Notes under the pieces: generated by a model
The model's input: only the letters and a program-made list of their open reading frames with translations
Databases searched by the model: none
What the model was told of the DNA's origin: nothing
Made by a program: the position numbers and the translations under genes
DNA from: Bacteroidales bacterium UBA1745
GTDB lineage: Bacteria; Bacteroidota; Bacteroidia; Bacteroidales; UBA932
Direction: 5' to 3'
NCBI GenBank assembly: GCA_002314885.1
Contig: DCHT01000065.1
Location: forward strand, 20,133 to 63,766
DNA length: 43,634 nucleotides
Part shown: positions 31,637 through 40,894 of the stretch, piece after piece
Layout of the letters: every line of letters starts with the position of its first letter
How positions within the stretch are numbered: position 1 is the first letter of the stretch

Positions 31637-33946
31637 ATGGCGGGGAATTTAGTAATTGTCGAGTCTCCTGCGAAGGCGGGGACAATACAGAAATACCTTG
31701 GTGAAGGTTTCACCGTGAAGTCCAGTCAGGGCCACGTGCGCGACCTTCCCGACAAGGAAGAAAGCATTGATATCGAGAACGGCTTCAAGCCGAAATACGC
31801 AATACCTGCAGAGAAGAGGAGAATCGTAGAAGACCTCAGGAAGGCGGCTCAGAAGGCAGACACGGTCTGGCTCGCATCCGATGAAGACCGTGAGGGAGAA
31901 GCGATTTCCTGGCACCTCTCAGAGGTCCTGAACCTTGATCCGGCCAAGACCAGGCGCATCGTATTCCACGAAATCACCAAGACAGCAATCCTGGACGCAA
32001 TCCAGAATCCGAGGACGGTGGATATGGACCTCGTGTATGCGCAGCAGGCGCGCCGAGTGCTCGACCGCCTCGTGGGATATGAGCTCTCACCGCTGCTCTG
32101 GAGGAAGATCCAGCCTAAGCTTTCAGCCGGCCGCGTGCAGTCAGTAGCCCTCCGTCTGATCGTGGACAGGGAGAGGGAAATCATAGGTTTCAATTCGGAA
32201 GCATTCTATCGCGTAGAGGCACTTTTCCATCCGGAAAACACTCCTGAGGGCACTCTCGTCAGGGCCACCCTCAACAAGAGATACAGCACCCTCGAAGAGG
32301 CTAAGGCCTTCCTCGAGAGCTGCAAGGGCGCGAACTTCCGCATCTGCGGAGTGGACAAGAAGGAAGGCATCAGGGTGCCAGCCGCACCTTTCACCACCTC
32401 CACCCTCCAGCAGGAGGCTTCCAGGAAGCTGCACATGAGCGTCAGCCGCACTATGCAGGTTGCGCAGGGCCTGTACGAGAAAGGTCTCATCACCTATATG
32501 CGTACCGACTCCACCAACCTCTCCGGCCTGGCAATAGGCACTTCCAAGAAGTACATCGTCGAGAACTTCGGCGAGGAATTCCACAAGACGAGGCAGTACA
32601 GGACCAGCGCCAAGGGTGCCCAGGAGGCACACGAAGCCATCCGTCCTACCTATATCGAGAACAGCAGCATACTCGGCACCAACGAGGAGAAGAAGCTGTA
32701 TGAACTCATCTGGAAGAGGACCGTCGCATCCCAGATGGCGGACGCGAAGCTCCTCAGGACCGACATCAGCATCAGCAACGACCGCAACGACGGCATCTTC
32801 GGAGCCCAGGCCAGCCAGGTGCTCTTCGAAGGCTTCCTTAAATTATATATGGAAGGCCGCGACGACGAGCAGGACACCGAGGAGGTGATCCTCCCTGACG
32901 TGCAGACCGGCAACGTGATGACCACCAATCTCATCACCGCTGAGTGCAAGTTCACCGTCGCTCCTCCACGCTATTCCGAGGCCACCCTCGTGAAGAAGCT
33001 CGAGGAACTCGGCATCGGCCGTCCATCCACCTACGCACCGACTATTTCCACCCTCACCAAGAGCTATATCACAAAGGGCAACAAGGACGGAGAGAAGAAG
33101 ACCGTCCAGAACCTCGCCCTCCGCAACGGCAGTATGACCTCCTCCAAGAAGGTTGAGCTCGTGGGCGCTGAGAAGGGCAAGCTCATCCCTCAGGAAATCG
33201 GCCTCAGGGTGACTGACTACCTCGTGGAGAACTTCGGCAGCATACTTGACTACGGCTTCACCGCCGCAGTCGAGCAGGACCTCGACAAGGTCGCAGAGGG
33301 CCAGAGCAGCTGGGACAACGTGATCCGCGGCTTCTACACCCCGTTCCGCTCCGACATCGACACCGCCCTCTCCAGCACCGACTACACCAAGGTCGAAAGG
33401 ACTATCGGCGTGGCTGACGACGGCCAGGTACTCACCGCCAAGCTCGGCAAGTTCGGACCATACGTCCAGAAGGGCGACGGCGACAGCAAGATATGCGTAA
33501 GTATGGCTCCTGGCCAGCTCATCGAGAGCATCACCGTCGAAGAAGCAATGAAGCTCTTCACCCTTCCAAGGACGGTCGGCACCCTCGACGGAGTGGAAAT
33601 CGTCTGCCTCAAGGGACGCTTCGGACCATATATAAAATATGGTGACAAGAACGTGTCCATCCCAAGGGGAAAGGCTGCTGAGACCATCGATTACGAAAGC
33701 TGCTGCGAACTCATCAAGGCAGTCATCAACAAGCCTGCAGTGGCGATTATGATGGAATTCGACGGTATCCAGGTCATCAACGGAGCCTACGGTCCTTACA
33801 TCAAGTTCGACGGCAGGAACTACAAGCTTCCGAAGGGCACTGACGCAGCCGCCCTCACCGAAGAGGCCTGCAAGAAGATCATCGAAGAAAGCGAACCGAC
33901 CGCAGCCAAGACCAAGAGGATGGGCGGCCGACGCGGACGCAGATAA
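31637..33946 (+). CDS. topA: DNA topoisomerase I
   Basis: 769-residue type IA topoisomerase that relaxes negative supercoils. The Toprim domain opens the protein (NLVIVESPAKAGTIQKYLG; DEDREGE in the metal site), and the catalytic Tyr287 lies in TYMRTDSTNLS. The C-terminal part contains three GxFGPYxxxG repeats (near 604, 660 and 715), as in Bacteroidetes and other TopA proteins that replace zinc ribbons with such repeats; no CxxC zinc finger is present. The tail is basic (RMGGRRGRR). It is divergent from the PBP1A operon. Confidence 0.95.
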   Translation: MAGNLVIVESPAKAGTIQKYLGEGFTVKSSQGHVRDLPDKEESIDIENGFKPKYAIPAEKRRIVEDLRKAAQKADTVWLASDEDREGEAISWHLSEVLNLDPAKTRRIVFHEITKTAILDAIQNPRTVDMDLVYAQQARRVLDRLVGYELSPLLWRKIQPKLSAGRVQSVALRLIVDREREIIGFNSEAFYRVEALFHPENTPEGTLVRATLNKRYSTLEEAKAFLESCKGANFRICGVDKKEGIRVPAAPFTTSTLQQEASRKLHMSVSRTMQVAQGLYEKGLITYMRTDSTNLSGLAIGTSKKYIVENFGEEFHKTRQYRTSAKGAQEAHEAIRPTYIENSSILGTNEEKKLYELIWKRTVASQMADAKLLRTDISISNDRNDGIFGAQASQVLFEGFLKLYMEGRDDEQDTEEVILPDVQTGNVMTTNLITAECKFTVAPPRYSEATLVKKLEELGIGRPSTYAPTISTLTKSYITKGNKDGEKKTVQNLALRNGSMTSSKKVELVGAEKGKLIPQEIGLRVTDYLVENFGSILDYGFTAAVEQDLDKVAEGQSSWDNVIRGFYTPFRSDIDTALSSTDYTKVERTIGVADDGQVLTAKLGKFGPYVQKGDGDSKICVSMAPGQLIESITVEEAMKLFTLPRTVGTLDGVEIVCLKGRFGPYIKYGDKNVSIPRGKAAETIDYESCCELIKAVINKPAVAIMMEFDGIQVINGAYGPYIKFDGRNYKLPKGTDAAALTEEACKKIIEESEPTAAKTKRMGGRRGRR

Positions 33947-33968
33947 TTCACTTAACCCGATATAAATT

Positions 33969-34454
33969 ATGCAGAGTTATCAACTCGACGAAATCGACCG
34001 TAAAATCCTCGGTCTCCTCGTCAAGAACGCCAGGATGCCGTTCCTCGAGATTGCCCGCGAATGCGGCGTCTCAGGCGCAGCCATCCACCAGAGAGTCAGG
34101 AAGCTCGAAGTGAATGAAGTCATCACGGGCTCCCGTCTGCTGGTGAAGCCACAGGCCCTCGGCCTCAACGTGTGCGCATTCATCAGCGTCTCCCTCTCCG
34201 AGGCGAACAAGTATCCTGAGGTCATCGAAGCCTTCAGGAGGATACCGGAGATCGTAGAGTGCCACTTCGTCACCGGACGTTACACTCTCCTCGTGAAGCT
34301 CTACTGCTACGACAACGACCATCTTATGGAGGTGCTTATGAACACCATCCAGAAGATACAGTACGTGCAGTCCACTGAGACTCAGATCTCACTGGAGAAC
34401 GCGATCGAGCGTCAGGTCTGGGTGAAGGAGCGCAAAGGCGCCGTCAAAGAGTAG
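33969..34454 (+). CDS. Lrp/AsnC-family transcription regulator
   Basis: 161 residues: an N-terminal helix-turn-helix (LDEIDRKILGLLVKNARMPF, GVSGAAIHQRVRKLE) and a C-terminal RAM ligand-binding domain (GLNVCAFISVSLS, CHFVTGRYTLLVKLY). Family members sense amino acids and control amino-acid metabolism or transport, often including their own gene. It follows topA by 22 bases and may share its transcript. Its last 11 bases overlap the convergent ispD gene. Confidence 0.9.
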   Translation: MQSYQLDEIDRKILGLLVKNARMPFLEIARECGVSGAAIHQRVRKLEVNEVITGSRLLVKPQALGLNVCAFISVSLSEANKYPEVIEAFRRIPEIVECHFVTGRYTLLVKLYCYDNDHLMEVLMNTIQKIQYVQSTETQISLENAIERQVWVKERKGAVKE

Positions 34455-35127
34455 CGGTCAGGGCTCTGGCAAGAGCGAGGTCCTCGGGGGTGGTAATCTT
34501 GATGTTGTTACGCTCTCCGAGGGTGTAGAAGACCCCTCTTCCCGCGGCTTCAACCACCGAGGAATCATCTGTGAAAGATACATTGTAAGGCTGCCCATAG
34601 GCGGCCTTAATTGTTTGAGAATCAAATATCTGCGGAGTCTGCACTCCGAAGAGGCGGCTGCGGTCGGAAGACTCTCCAGTCGGCTTCATAGTGGCCGGGT
34701 CGAGCACCTTCATAGTCTCCACGCAAGGCATCACCGGAACAGCGGAACCGTTGGCCTCGGCCTCCTCGAAAAGGCGCCTGATCAGAGCCTCGGAAAGCAG
34801 CGGACGCACGCCGTCGTGAACAGCCACCAGCGCACCGTCGGGAACCTTGGAAAGGCCGTTCTTCACGGAGTGGTAGCGGGTGAAGCCTCCGGCGACCAGA
34901 GTCTGCCTGCAGGCGAAGTGATGGGAATAGCAATACTGCTTCCAGGCGTCGATGTGATCCGACGGAAGTACGACTATCACGGAAATATCAGGCACGGCAG
35001 CCACGAATTTCTCTATCGTAAGCTGCAGAATCGCCTTTCCATCTATCTCCAGGAACTGTTTTGGCCTGTCGGCTCCCATACGTGTTCCAGTGCCACCTGC
35101 GGTGACTATGAGAATTTTTTTCATCAT
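34444..35127 (-). CDS. ispD: 2-C-methyl-D-erythritol 4-phosphate cytidylyltransferase
   Basis: Third step of the MEP isoprenoid pathway, forming CDP-methylerythritol from CTP; it feeds undecaprenyl phosphate for cell-wall synthesis. 227 residues with the nucleotide loop TAGGTGTRMGADRPKQF at 9-25, VHDGVRPLL in the middle and TDDSSVVEAAG near 190. Two ATGs in tandem (35127 and 35124) could start it. It overlaps the end of the Lrp gene by 11 bases. Confidence 0.92.
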   Translation of the reverse strand: MMKKILIVTAGGTGTRMGADRPKQFLEIDGKAILQLTIEKFVAAVPDISVIVVLPSDHIDAWKQYCYSHHFACRQTLVAGGFTRYHSVKNGLSKVPDGALVAVHDGVRPLLSEALIRRLFEEAEANGSAVPVMPCVETMKVLDPATMKPTGESSDRSRLFGVQTPQIFDSQTIKAAYGQPYNVSFTDDSSVVEAAGRGVFYTLGERNNIKITTPEDLALARALTATL

Positions 35128-35155
35128 CGTTAAAAAATCGCAGTATTTATTTTGG

Positions 35156-35164
35156 GCAAAATTA
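35156..35164 (-). promoter_or_regulatory. -7 element of ispD
   Basis: Minus-strand TAATTTTGC, an exact match, 28 bases upstream of the ispD ATG. The region to 35232 is AT-rich and must also carry the mreB promoter; TAATTTTA at 35177-35184 on the plus strand is a weaker candidate for that. Confidence 0.5.
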
Positions 35165-35232
35165 GTTTTTTCTTTCTAATTTTACCGCGAATAAGACTTT
35201 AAAGTAAAAACAGAAAAATATCAGTATAGAAA

Positions 35233-36255
35233 ATGGGATTTTCATTTTTGACTCAGGAACTCGCCATCGACCTCGGAACAGCGAATACGGTCATCTTCCA
35301 GAATGACCAGAAAGTGCTTGACGAGCCGAGCATCGTGGCCATCGAAAACTCTACAGGAAAGTGCATGGCTCTTGGCGGAAAGGCCAAGATGATGCACGAG
35401 AGGACCAGCCCGGGCATCAAGACCGTGCGCCCTCTCAGGGACGGCGTGATTGCGGACTTCAACGCTGCCGAGATGATGATCAAGGGATTCATCAAGCAGG
35501 TGAACAGCAAGCATCGCTCCCTCTTCAACCCGAACCTCAAGATCGTGGTAGGCATCCCTTCAGGCAGTACTGAAGTGGAGATCCGTGCGGTCCGTGACTC
35601 CACCGAGCACGCCGGCGGACGCGAGGTCTACCTCATCTTCGAGCCTATGGCAGCCGCCCTCGGTATCGGCCTCGACGTGGAGGCTCCTAAGGGCAATATG
35701 GTCGTCGACATAGGAGGCGGTACCACCGAGATCGCAGTCATCTCCCTCGGCGGCATCGTCGTGCAGGACAGCATCCGTACCGCAGGCGACGCCCTCACCA
35801 AGGACATCCAGGAATACCTCCGTCAGCAGCACAACATCCGCGTGGGTGAGATCACCGCTGAGAAGATCAAGATCGCAGTGGGCGCAGTCATCCCTGAGCT
35901 CGACGAGGAGCCGGAGCCATTCGTGGTAAGAGGTCCTAACCTTATGACCGCACACCCTGTGGAGGCCACCATCACCTACCAGGAGATGGCACACTGCCTC
36001 GACAAGACCGTGGTCAAGATCGAGAACGCAGTCATCCACGCCCTCGAGCAGACTCCTCCTGAGCTCTACTCCGACATCGTGGAGAACGGCATCTTCCTCT
36101 CCGGCGGCGGAGCCCTCCTCCGTGGCCTGGACAAGAGGCTCACAGAAAAAGTCAACATTCCGTTCCACGTGGCAGAAGACCCGCTCAGGGCCGTTGCCCG
36201 CGGAACCTGCATCGCCCTCAAGAACACAGCCAACTACTCATTCCTGATGAGGTAG
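35233..36255 (+). CDS. mreB: rod shape-determining protein MreB
   Basis: Actin-like filament protein that guides lateral wall synthesis. 340 residues with the phosphate-1 loop AIDLGTANT near 11, the phosphate-2 segment VVDIGGGTTEIAVISLGG, and FLSGGGALLRGLDKRL near the end for adenosine binding. Length is standard. First gene of the operon mreB-mreC-mreD-mrdA-rodA-nlpC/P60, with the next start one base after its stop. Confidence 0.96.
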   Translation: MGFSFLTQELAIDLGTANTVIFQNDQKVLDEPSIVAIENSTGKCMALGGKAKMMHERTSPGIKTVRPLRDGVIADFNAAEMMIKGFIKQVNSKHRSLFNPNLKIVVGIPSGSTEVEIRAVRDSTEHAGGREVYLIFEPMAAALGIGLDVEAPKGNMVVDIGGGTTEIAVISLGGIVVQDSIRTAGDALTKDIQEYLRQQHNIRVGEITAEKIKIAVGAVIPELDEEPEPFVVRGPNLMTAHPVEATITYQEMAHCLDKTVVKIENAVIHALEQTPPELYSDIVENGIFLSGGGALLRGLDKRLTEKVNIPFHVAEDPLRAVARGTCIALKNTANYSFLMR

Positions 36256-36256
36256 A

Positions 36257-37093
36257 ATGGCCAAGAGGACGAGCATATGGACCATCCTGCTGAATGCAGC
36301 TATCTTCATCGCACTGGAGATAGCTGCATTGGCTATGCTCAGACATAGCGGCGAAGTCCAGGGAGCCTGGATCTCGCAGGGCGTGGACGGATTCAATGCC
36401 AGCGTCTGGGGCACCAAGGAAAGGATTGGCGGCTATTTCGGCCTGCGCAAGCAGAACGATTCCCTCGCCAATGAGAACTTCCGCCTCCATCAGCTCCTGC
36501 TCAGGCACGGCCTCGAGGAAAAGGCCGCCAGCGAGGAGGATATGAGGATTGTGGGCTCTTTCCACTACACCCCGGCCACCGTGGTAAGGCACAGCAGCAA
36601 CAGCCAGCACAACGTGCTCATACTCGACAAAGGCAGTATGGATGACGTGATCGCAGGATCCGGCGTCGTCACCGCCCAGGGAGTCATAGGTTCCATCGAC
36701 GCGGTCAGCGAGCATTATGCCCACGTCATCAGTTTCCGCAACACCGGAACCGTGGTCAGTGCCAGGATAGGACGCGAAGGTGCGGTCGGCCCGCTCAGGT
36801 GGGACGGCATCACTTCGGACGGAGCCATACTCGAGGAGATTCCTTTCCGCGAAGGCCTGGAGCCGGGCGACACCGTCTATACTTCCGGATACTCGGAGCT
36901 CTACCCTGCTGACATCCCTATCGGCATCACAGGCAAGAGCAAGGTCGTCAACGGAGCCACCTTCAGCATAAAGGTGAAGCTCTTCGAGGACCTCAGCAAG
37001 GTAAGATACGTGACCATAACGGCCAACAACGACAAGATGGAGATACGCAATCTCCTCAACGAAAGCGCAGCAGAAGATGAGAACCAACGGTAA
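36257..37093 (+). CDS. mreC: rod shape-determining protein MreC
   Basis: Periplasmic partner of PBP2-RodA that activates the elongasome. 278 residues: a transmembrane helix at about 8-28, a coiled coil to about 90 (KQNDSLANENFRLHQLLL), then the beta domains with SGVVTAQGVIGSIDAVSEHY and GDTVYTSGYSELYPADIPIG, which match MreC. It overlaps mreD by 17 bases. Confidence 0.92.
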   Translation: MAKRTSIWTILLNAAIFIALEIAALAMLRHSGEVQGAWISQGVDGFNASVWGTKERIGGYFGLRKQNDSLANENFRLHQLLLRHGLEEKAASEEDMRIVGSFHYTPATVVRHSSNSQHNVLILDKGSMDDVIAGSGVVTAQGVIGSIDAVSEHYAHVISFRNTGTVVSARIGREGAVGPLRWDGITSDGAILEEIPFREGLEPGDTVYTSGYSELYPADIPIGITGKSKVVNGATFSIKVKLFEDLSKVRYVTITANNDKMEIRNLLNESAAEDENQR

Positions 37094-37592
37094 TTTCATA
37101 CTCCTCTACGTCCTCCTGACGATTGCACAGCTCATATTCTGCAATTATCTGAATATGAGCCAGTTCGTCATATTCACCCTGCTGCCGGGCCTCATACTCT
37201 GCATGCCGCTGGGAGTCAACACCATATTCTGTATGCTCATAGCCTTCGTCACCGGTCTCACGGTGGACTGGCTGGGCGACGGTCTCATCGGTCTCAACGC
37301 GCTCGCACTCGTGCCCGTGGCCCTTCTCCGCAAGCCTCTCGTGTCCAGCATCTTCGGCCACGATATGGTCGAACGCCAGGGCAGCTTCAGCATCTACAAG
37401 AACGGCCTCTTCGACTGCGCCGGCGCCACCGTCATCGTCACCTGCCTCTTCCTGCTTGTCTATATCATCGCGGACGGAGCGGGCACAAGGCCTTTCTGGT
37501 TCAACCTCGTCAGGTTCCTCTGCTCAGGCATAGTCTCATCGATACTCTGCCTGATAGTCCTCAATGTCTTCAATCCTAGGGAAAGGAGATAA
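37077..37592 (+). CDS. mreD: rod shape-determining protein MreD
   Basis: 171-residue integral membrane protein with five to six hydrophobic helices, including VLLTIAQLIFCNYL, LLPGLILCMPL and VIVTCLFLLVYII. MreD sequences are poorly conserved, so the call rests on topology, length and position between mreC and the PBP2 gene. Its start lies within mreC. Confidence 0.85.
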   Translation: MRTNGNFILLYVLLTIAQLIFCNYLNMSQFVIFTLLPGLILCMPLGVNTIFCMLIAFVTGLTVDWLGDGLIGLNALALVPVALLRKPLVSSIFGHDMVERQGSFSIYKNGLFDCAGATVIVTCLFLLVYIIADGAGTRPFWFNLVRFLCSGIVSSILCLIVLNVFNPRERR

Positions 37593-37595
37593 GGG

Positions 37596-39440
37596 ATGAA
37601 ACTGGAGAGGAAAGACAGGGTTCTGATCGGAATCGGTGTAGCCGCACTGGTCCTGATCGTCAAGCTTTTCTCAATTCAGGTCCTGGACAGCAGCTCCAAG
37701 GACAAGGCCAACAGCCAGTCAATGGTGCGTATGCCCATCTATCCGAACCGAGGCGTCATCAAGGACCGCAACGGCAAGGTTCTCGTGGGCAACAAGATGT
37801 GCTACGACATTATGGTCACCCCGAAGACCGTCAAAGAGTTCGACACCACGGCCTTCTGCCGCGTCTTCAACGTGGACAAGGAATACGTCAAGGGCAAGTT
37901 CGAGGAGTTTGCCGCCAACAGCCGAAGGATAGGCTATCAGCAGGTGCTGCTCCTCCGCCAGGTGACTCCGGAGGCATATACGGCCTTCGCCGAACTGCTT
38001 GCCAAGAATGACTTCGACGGCTTCTTCGGACAGCCGCGAACCATACGCCAGTACCCTTACAACGCAGGCGGCAGCCTCCTGGGATACGTATCCGAAGTGG
38101 ACGCAAACTACATCAGCAGGCATCCAGGCGAGTATCGTCCGGGCGACTACGCAGGTATGACGGGCCTCGAGGCCGTGAGGGAGAAGGATCTCCGCGGCGT
38201 CAAGGGCGAGCACATACTCCTGCGCAACTCCAAGAACCAGATCGAGGGCCCATACAGGGACGGAGCCGAGGACACCGAGGCCATCCCGGGCAAGGACATC
38301 GTGACGACCATCGACGCCGAGCTCCAGAACTACGGCCAGAGGCTGATGAAGAACAAGGTGGGCTCCCTGGTGGCCATAGAGCCGTCCACGGGCGAAATCC
38401 TCACCCTCGTGTCCAGCCCCTGCATAGACGTGGACAAACTCGCGGACATAGGCAAATACTACGCTGAACTCGCGAAGGATCCGCAGAAGCCAATGTACAA
38501 CCGCGCCGTTTCCGGCCTATACCCTCCGGGCTCCTGCTTCAAGCTGGTCAACTGCCTCATCGGCCTCGACGAAGGCGTGCTTACGCCTCAGACCCAGTAC
38601 CCTTGCAGTATGGGCTACCATTTCGGCAACCACAGACTGGGCTGCCACGCCCACAAGTCGCCTATCAATATGGAGGAATCCATAATGATGTCCTGCAACG
38701 CCTACTACTGCTACGTCCTCAAGACTATGCTCGAGAACAACAACTACGAGAACATAGACGAGGCTCTCCGCGCCTGGGACGAATATGTGTACAGCTTCGG
38801 CTTCGGACACAACCTGGGCAGCGACTTCCCTTCCGAGGGCAAGGGCAACATCCCGACTCCGGAGACCTACAACAGGGTCTATGGCAAGGGACACTGGAAG
38901 GCCAACACCATCATTTCCATTTCCATCGGACAGGGCGAGGTGGCCTGCACGCCTATGCATCTGGCGAACCTCAGTGCGACCATAGCCAACAGAGGCTACT
39001 ACTACATCCCTCACATCGTGAAGGATTCCGAAGGCATTGAGATAGACCCGAAATACCACGAGAAGCAATATACCAAGGTCGACACGACTCATTTCCACAA
39101 GATCATAAAAGGTATGTGGAGGGCAGTCAACAGCGGATTCGGCTCAGGCGGTACGGCGAGCATCGCCGCCGTCGAGGGAATGGACATCTGCGGCAAGACC
39201 GGTACTGCGCAGGTGCCTCACGGAGCCGACAACTCCGTATTCATCTGCTTCGCACCTATGGACAACCCGAAGATCGCAGTGGCGGCCTACGTCGAGCACG
39301 GAGGCTTCGGAGCGACCTGGGCCGCCCCTATCGCCTCTCTGCTGGTGGAGAAATACCTGACAGGTTCAACCACGCGTCCGGACCTCGAGCAGCGAATGCT
39401 GCAGGGTGACCTGATGTACAGATTCCCATCAAAGAGATGA
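37596..39440 (+). CDS. mrdA: penicillin-binding protein 2, elongation transpeptidase
   Basis: 614-residue class B PBP of the elongasome, partner of RodA. One N-terminal transmembrane helix (about 10-27) precedes the dimerisation domain (NRGVIKDRNGKVLVGN) and the transpeptidase domain with SCFK (PPGSCFKLVN, catalytic Ser), SCN (MSCNAYYCY) and KTG (CGKTGTAQVPHG). The start lies 3 bases after the mreD stop; the rodA start overlaps its stop (ATGA). Confidence 0.94.
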   Translation: MKLERKDRVLIGIGVAALVLIVKLFSIQVLDSSSKDKANSQSMVRMPIYPNRGVIKDRNGKVLVGNKMCYDIMVTPKTVKEFDTTAFCRVFNVDKEYVKGKFEEFAANSRRIGYQQVLLLRQVTPEAYTAFAELLAKNDFDGFFGQPRTIRQYPYNAGGSLLGYVSEVDANYISRHPGEYRPGDYAGMTGLEAVREKDLRGVKGEHILLRNSKNQIEGPYRDGAEDTEAIPGKDIVTTIDAELQNYGQRLMKNKVGSLVAIEPSTGEILTLVSSPCIDVDKLADIGKYYAELAKDPQKPMYNRAVSGLYPPGSCFKLVNCLIGLDEGVLTPQTQYPCSMGYHFGNHRLGCHAHKSPINMEESIMMSCNAYYCYVLKTMLENNNYENIDEALRAWDEYVYSFGFGHNLGSDFPSEGKGNIPTPETYNRVYGKGHWKANTIISISIGQGEVACTPMHLANLSATIANRGYYYIPHIVKDSEGIEIDPKYHEKQYTKVDTTHFHKIIKGMWRAVNSGFGSGGTASIAAVEGMDICGKTGTAQVPHGADNSVFICFAPMDNPKIAVAAYVEHGGFGATWAAPIASLLVEKYLTGSTTRPDLEQRMLQGDLMYRFPSKR

Positions 39441-40894
39441 TAGGACAGAGGACATCCCAGCGCAGCTTCGCCAAGTCCGTAGACTGGCTGCTCATCATCA
39501 GCTACCTGCTGCTGGTGACCATAGGTGTGATGAACATCTATTCCACGGTGCACTACTCCACCCCGGAACTCTTCGTCTGGAAGAGCCGTGCCTGCAAGCA
39601 GCTGGTGTGGATAGCCACCGCCATCATCATCGCCCTGGTGATACTGTTCGTTATCCCGCCTAGGGTCTACGAACCTATATCCCTGCCCCTATATGTCGTC
39701 ATCTTCTTCCTTCTGGTGCTCGTGATCTTCGTCTCCAGGGACGTCAAGGGCTCGCACTCCTGGTTCACCTTCGGCCCTATAAGCCTGCAACCGGCGGAAT
39801 TATCGAAGATATCGACATCGCTGATGCTGTCGATGGTCATCAGCAAACTGGACCTCAGGTTCAAGACCTTCAGGGACTACGCCATAGCGGGGGCAGTGCT
39901 CCTGCTGCCTATGCTCGCCATACTCGCGGAGAGCGAAACGGGCTCTATGCTCGTCTATGTGGGCTTCCTGCTCGTCCTCTACCGAGAGGGAATCTCAGGC
40001 TGGTGGCTCGCCCTGCTGGGTATAATAATAGTAGTATTCGTCGTCACGCTCAAGTACGACCCGTTCTGGGCCCTGCTCATCATCGGCATAATCGCCACGC
40101 TCTCCAATGACCTGCCGCAGAACAAGGGCAGACGCTGGTTCGCAGTTCATTTCCCGGCCATCATTGCGCTGATAACCTACTTCATCGTCTACAACAAGGT
40201 CTGCGCAGCGCATCCCGATACGACCTTCGCGTATTTCAAGCCGATCTACCTGATCCTGGCCTGTATGCTTGCCCTGATGGTCGCCTATCTCATCAAAGGC
40301 TTCCGCACGGTCAATGCATTCAAGATGGTCACGGTGGCAATGATTGCCATCTGTGTGGGTATGTCCCTGGCCGTGCCTTTCGTCTTCAACAAAGTCCTCA
40401 AGGACTACCAGCAGAAGCGTATCCAGGTGCTGCTCGGAATCATCGAAGACCCGCGTGACGCAGGCTACAACGTGACCCAGTCCAAGATTGCGATCGGCTC
40501 GGGCGGATTCTTCGGAAAAGGCTATCTGAACGGCACCCAGTCCACATTCGGCTTCGTTCCGGAGCAGAGTACCGACTTCATATTCTGCACCATAGGCGAA
40601 GAGACCGGATTCGCCGGCTGCACCGCCGTCATACTGCTCTATGTGCTGCTCATCTGGCGCATCCTCAGGGGTGCAGAAAAGAGCAGGGAAAGGTTCACCC
40701 GTGTCTATGGCTACTGCGTGGCCAGCTGCCTTACTATGCACCTGGTCATCAACATTGGTATGACTATTGGTCTTATGCCAGTCATCGGCATCCCGCTGCC
40801 GCTGGTCAGCTACGGAGGATCGTCGCTCTGGGCCTTCACCGCCCTGATCTTCATCTTCGTGGCCCTGGACCGCAATGAAAAGAAATATTTCTAG
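39437..40894 (+). CDS. rodA: RodA, SEDS-family peptidoglycan glycosyltransferase
   Basis: 485-residue polytopic protein that polymerises lipid II in the elongasome. About ten to twelve hydrophobic helices are visible; QSKIAIGSGGFFGKGYLNGT, FVPEQSTDFIF and VSYGGSSLW are SEDS signatures. It is about 70-100 residues longer than proteobacterial RodA because of extra hydrophobic segments between about 190 and 300, which I recall as usual for Bacteroidetes. The stop overlaps the next GTG start by one base. Confidence 0.94.
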   Translation: MIGQRTSQRSFAKSVDWLLIISYLLLVTIGVMNIYSTVHYSTPELFVWKSRACKQLVWIATAIIIALVILFVIPPRVYEPISLPLYVVIFFLLVLVIFVSRDVKGSHSWFTFGPISLQPAELSKISTSLMLSMVISKLDLRFKTFRDYAIAGAVLLLPMLAILAESETGSMLVYVGFLLVLYREGISGWWLALLGIIIVVFVVTLKYDPFWALLIIGIIATLSNDLPQNKGRRWFAVHFPAIIALITYFIVYNKVCAAHPDTTFAYFKPIYLILACMLALMVAYLIKGFRTVNAFKMVTVAMIAICVGMSLAVPFVFNKVLKDYQQKRIQVLLGIIEDPRDAGYNVTQSKIAIGSGGFFGKGYLNGTQSTFGFVPEQSTDFIFCTIGEETGFAGCTAVILLYVLLIWRILRGAEKSRERFTRVYGYCVASCLTMHLVINIGMTIGLMPVIGIPLPLVSYGGSSLWAFTALIFIFVALDRNEKKYF

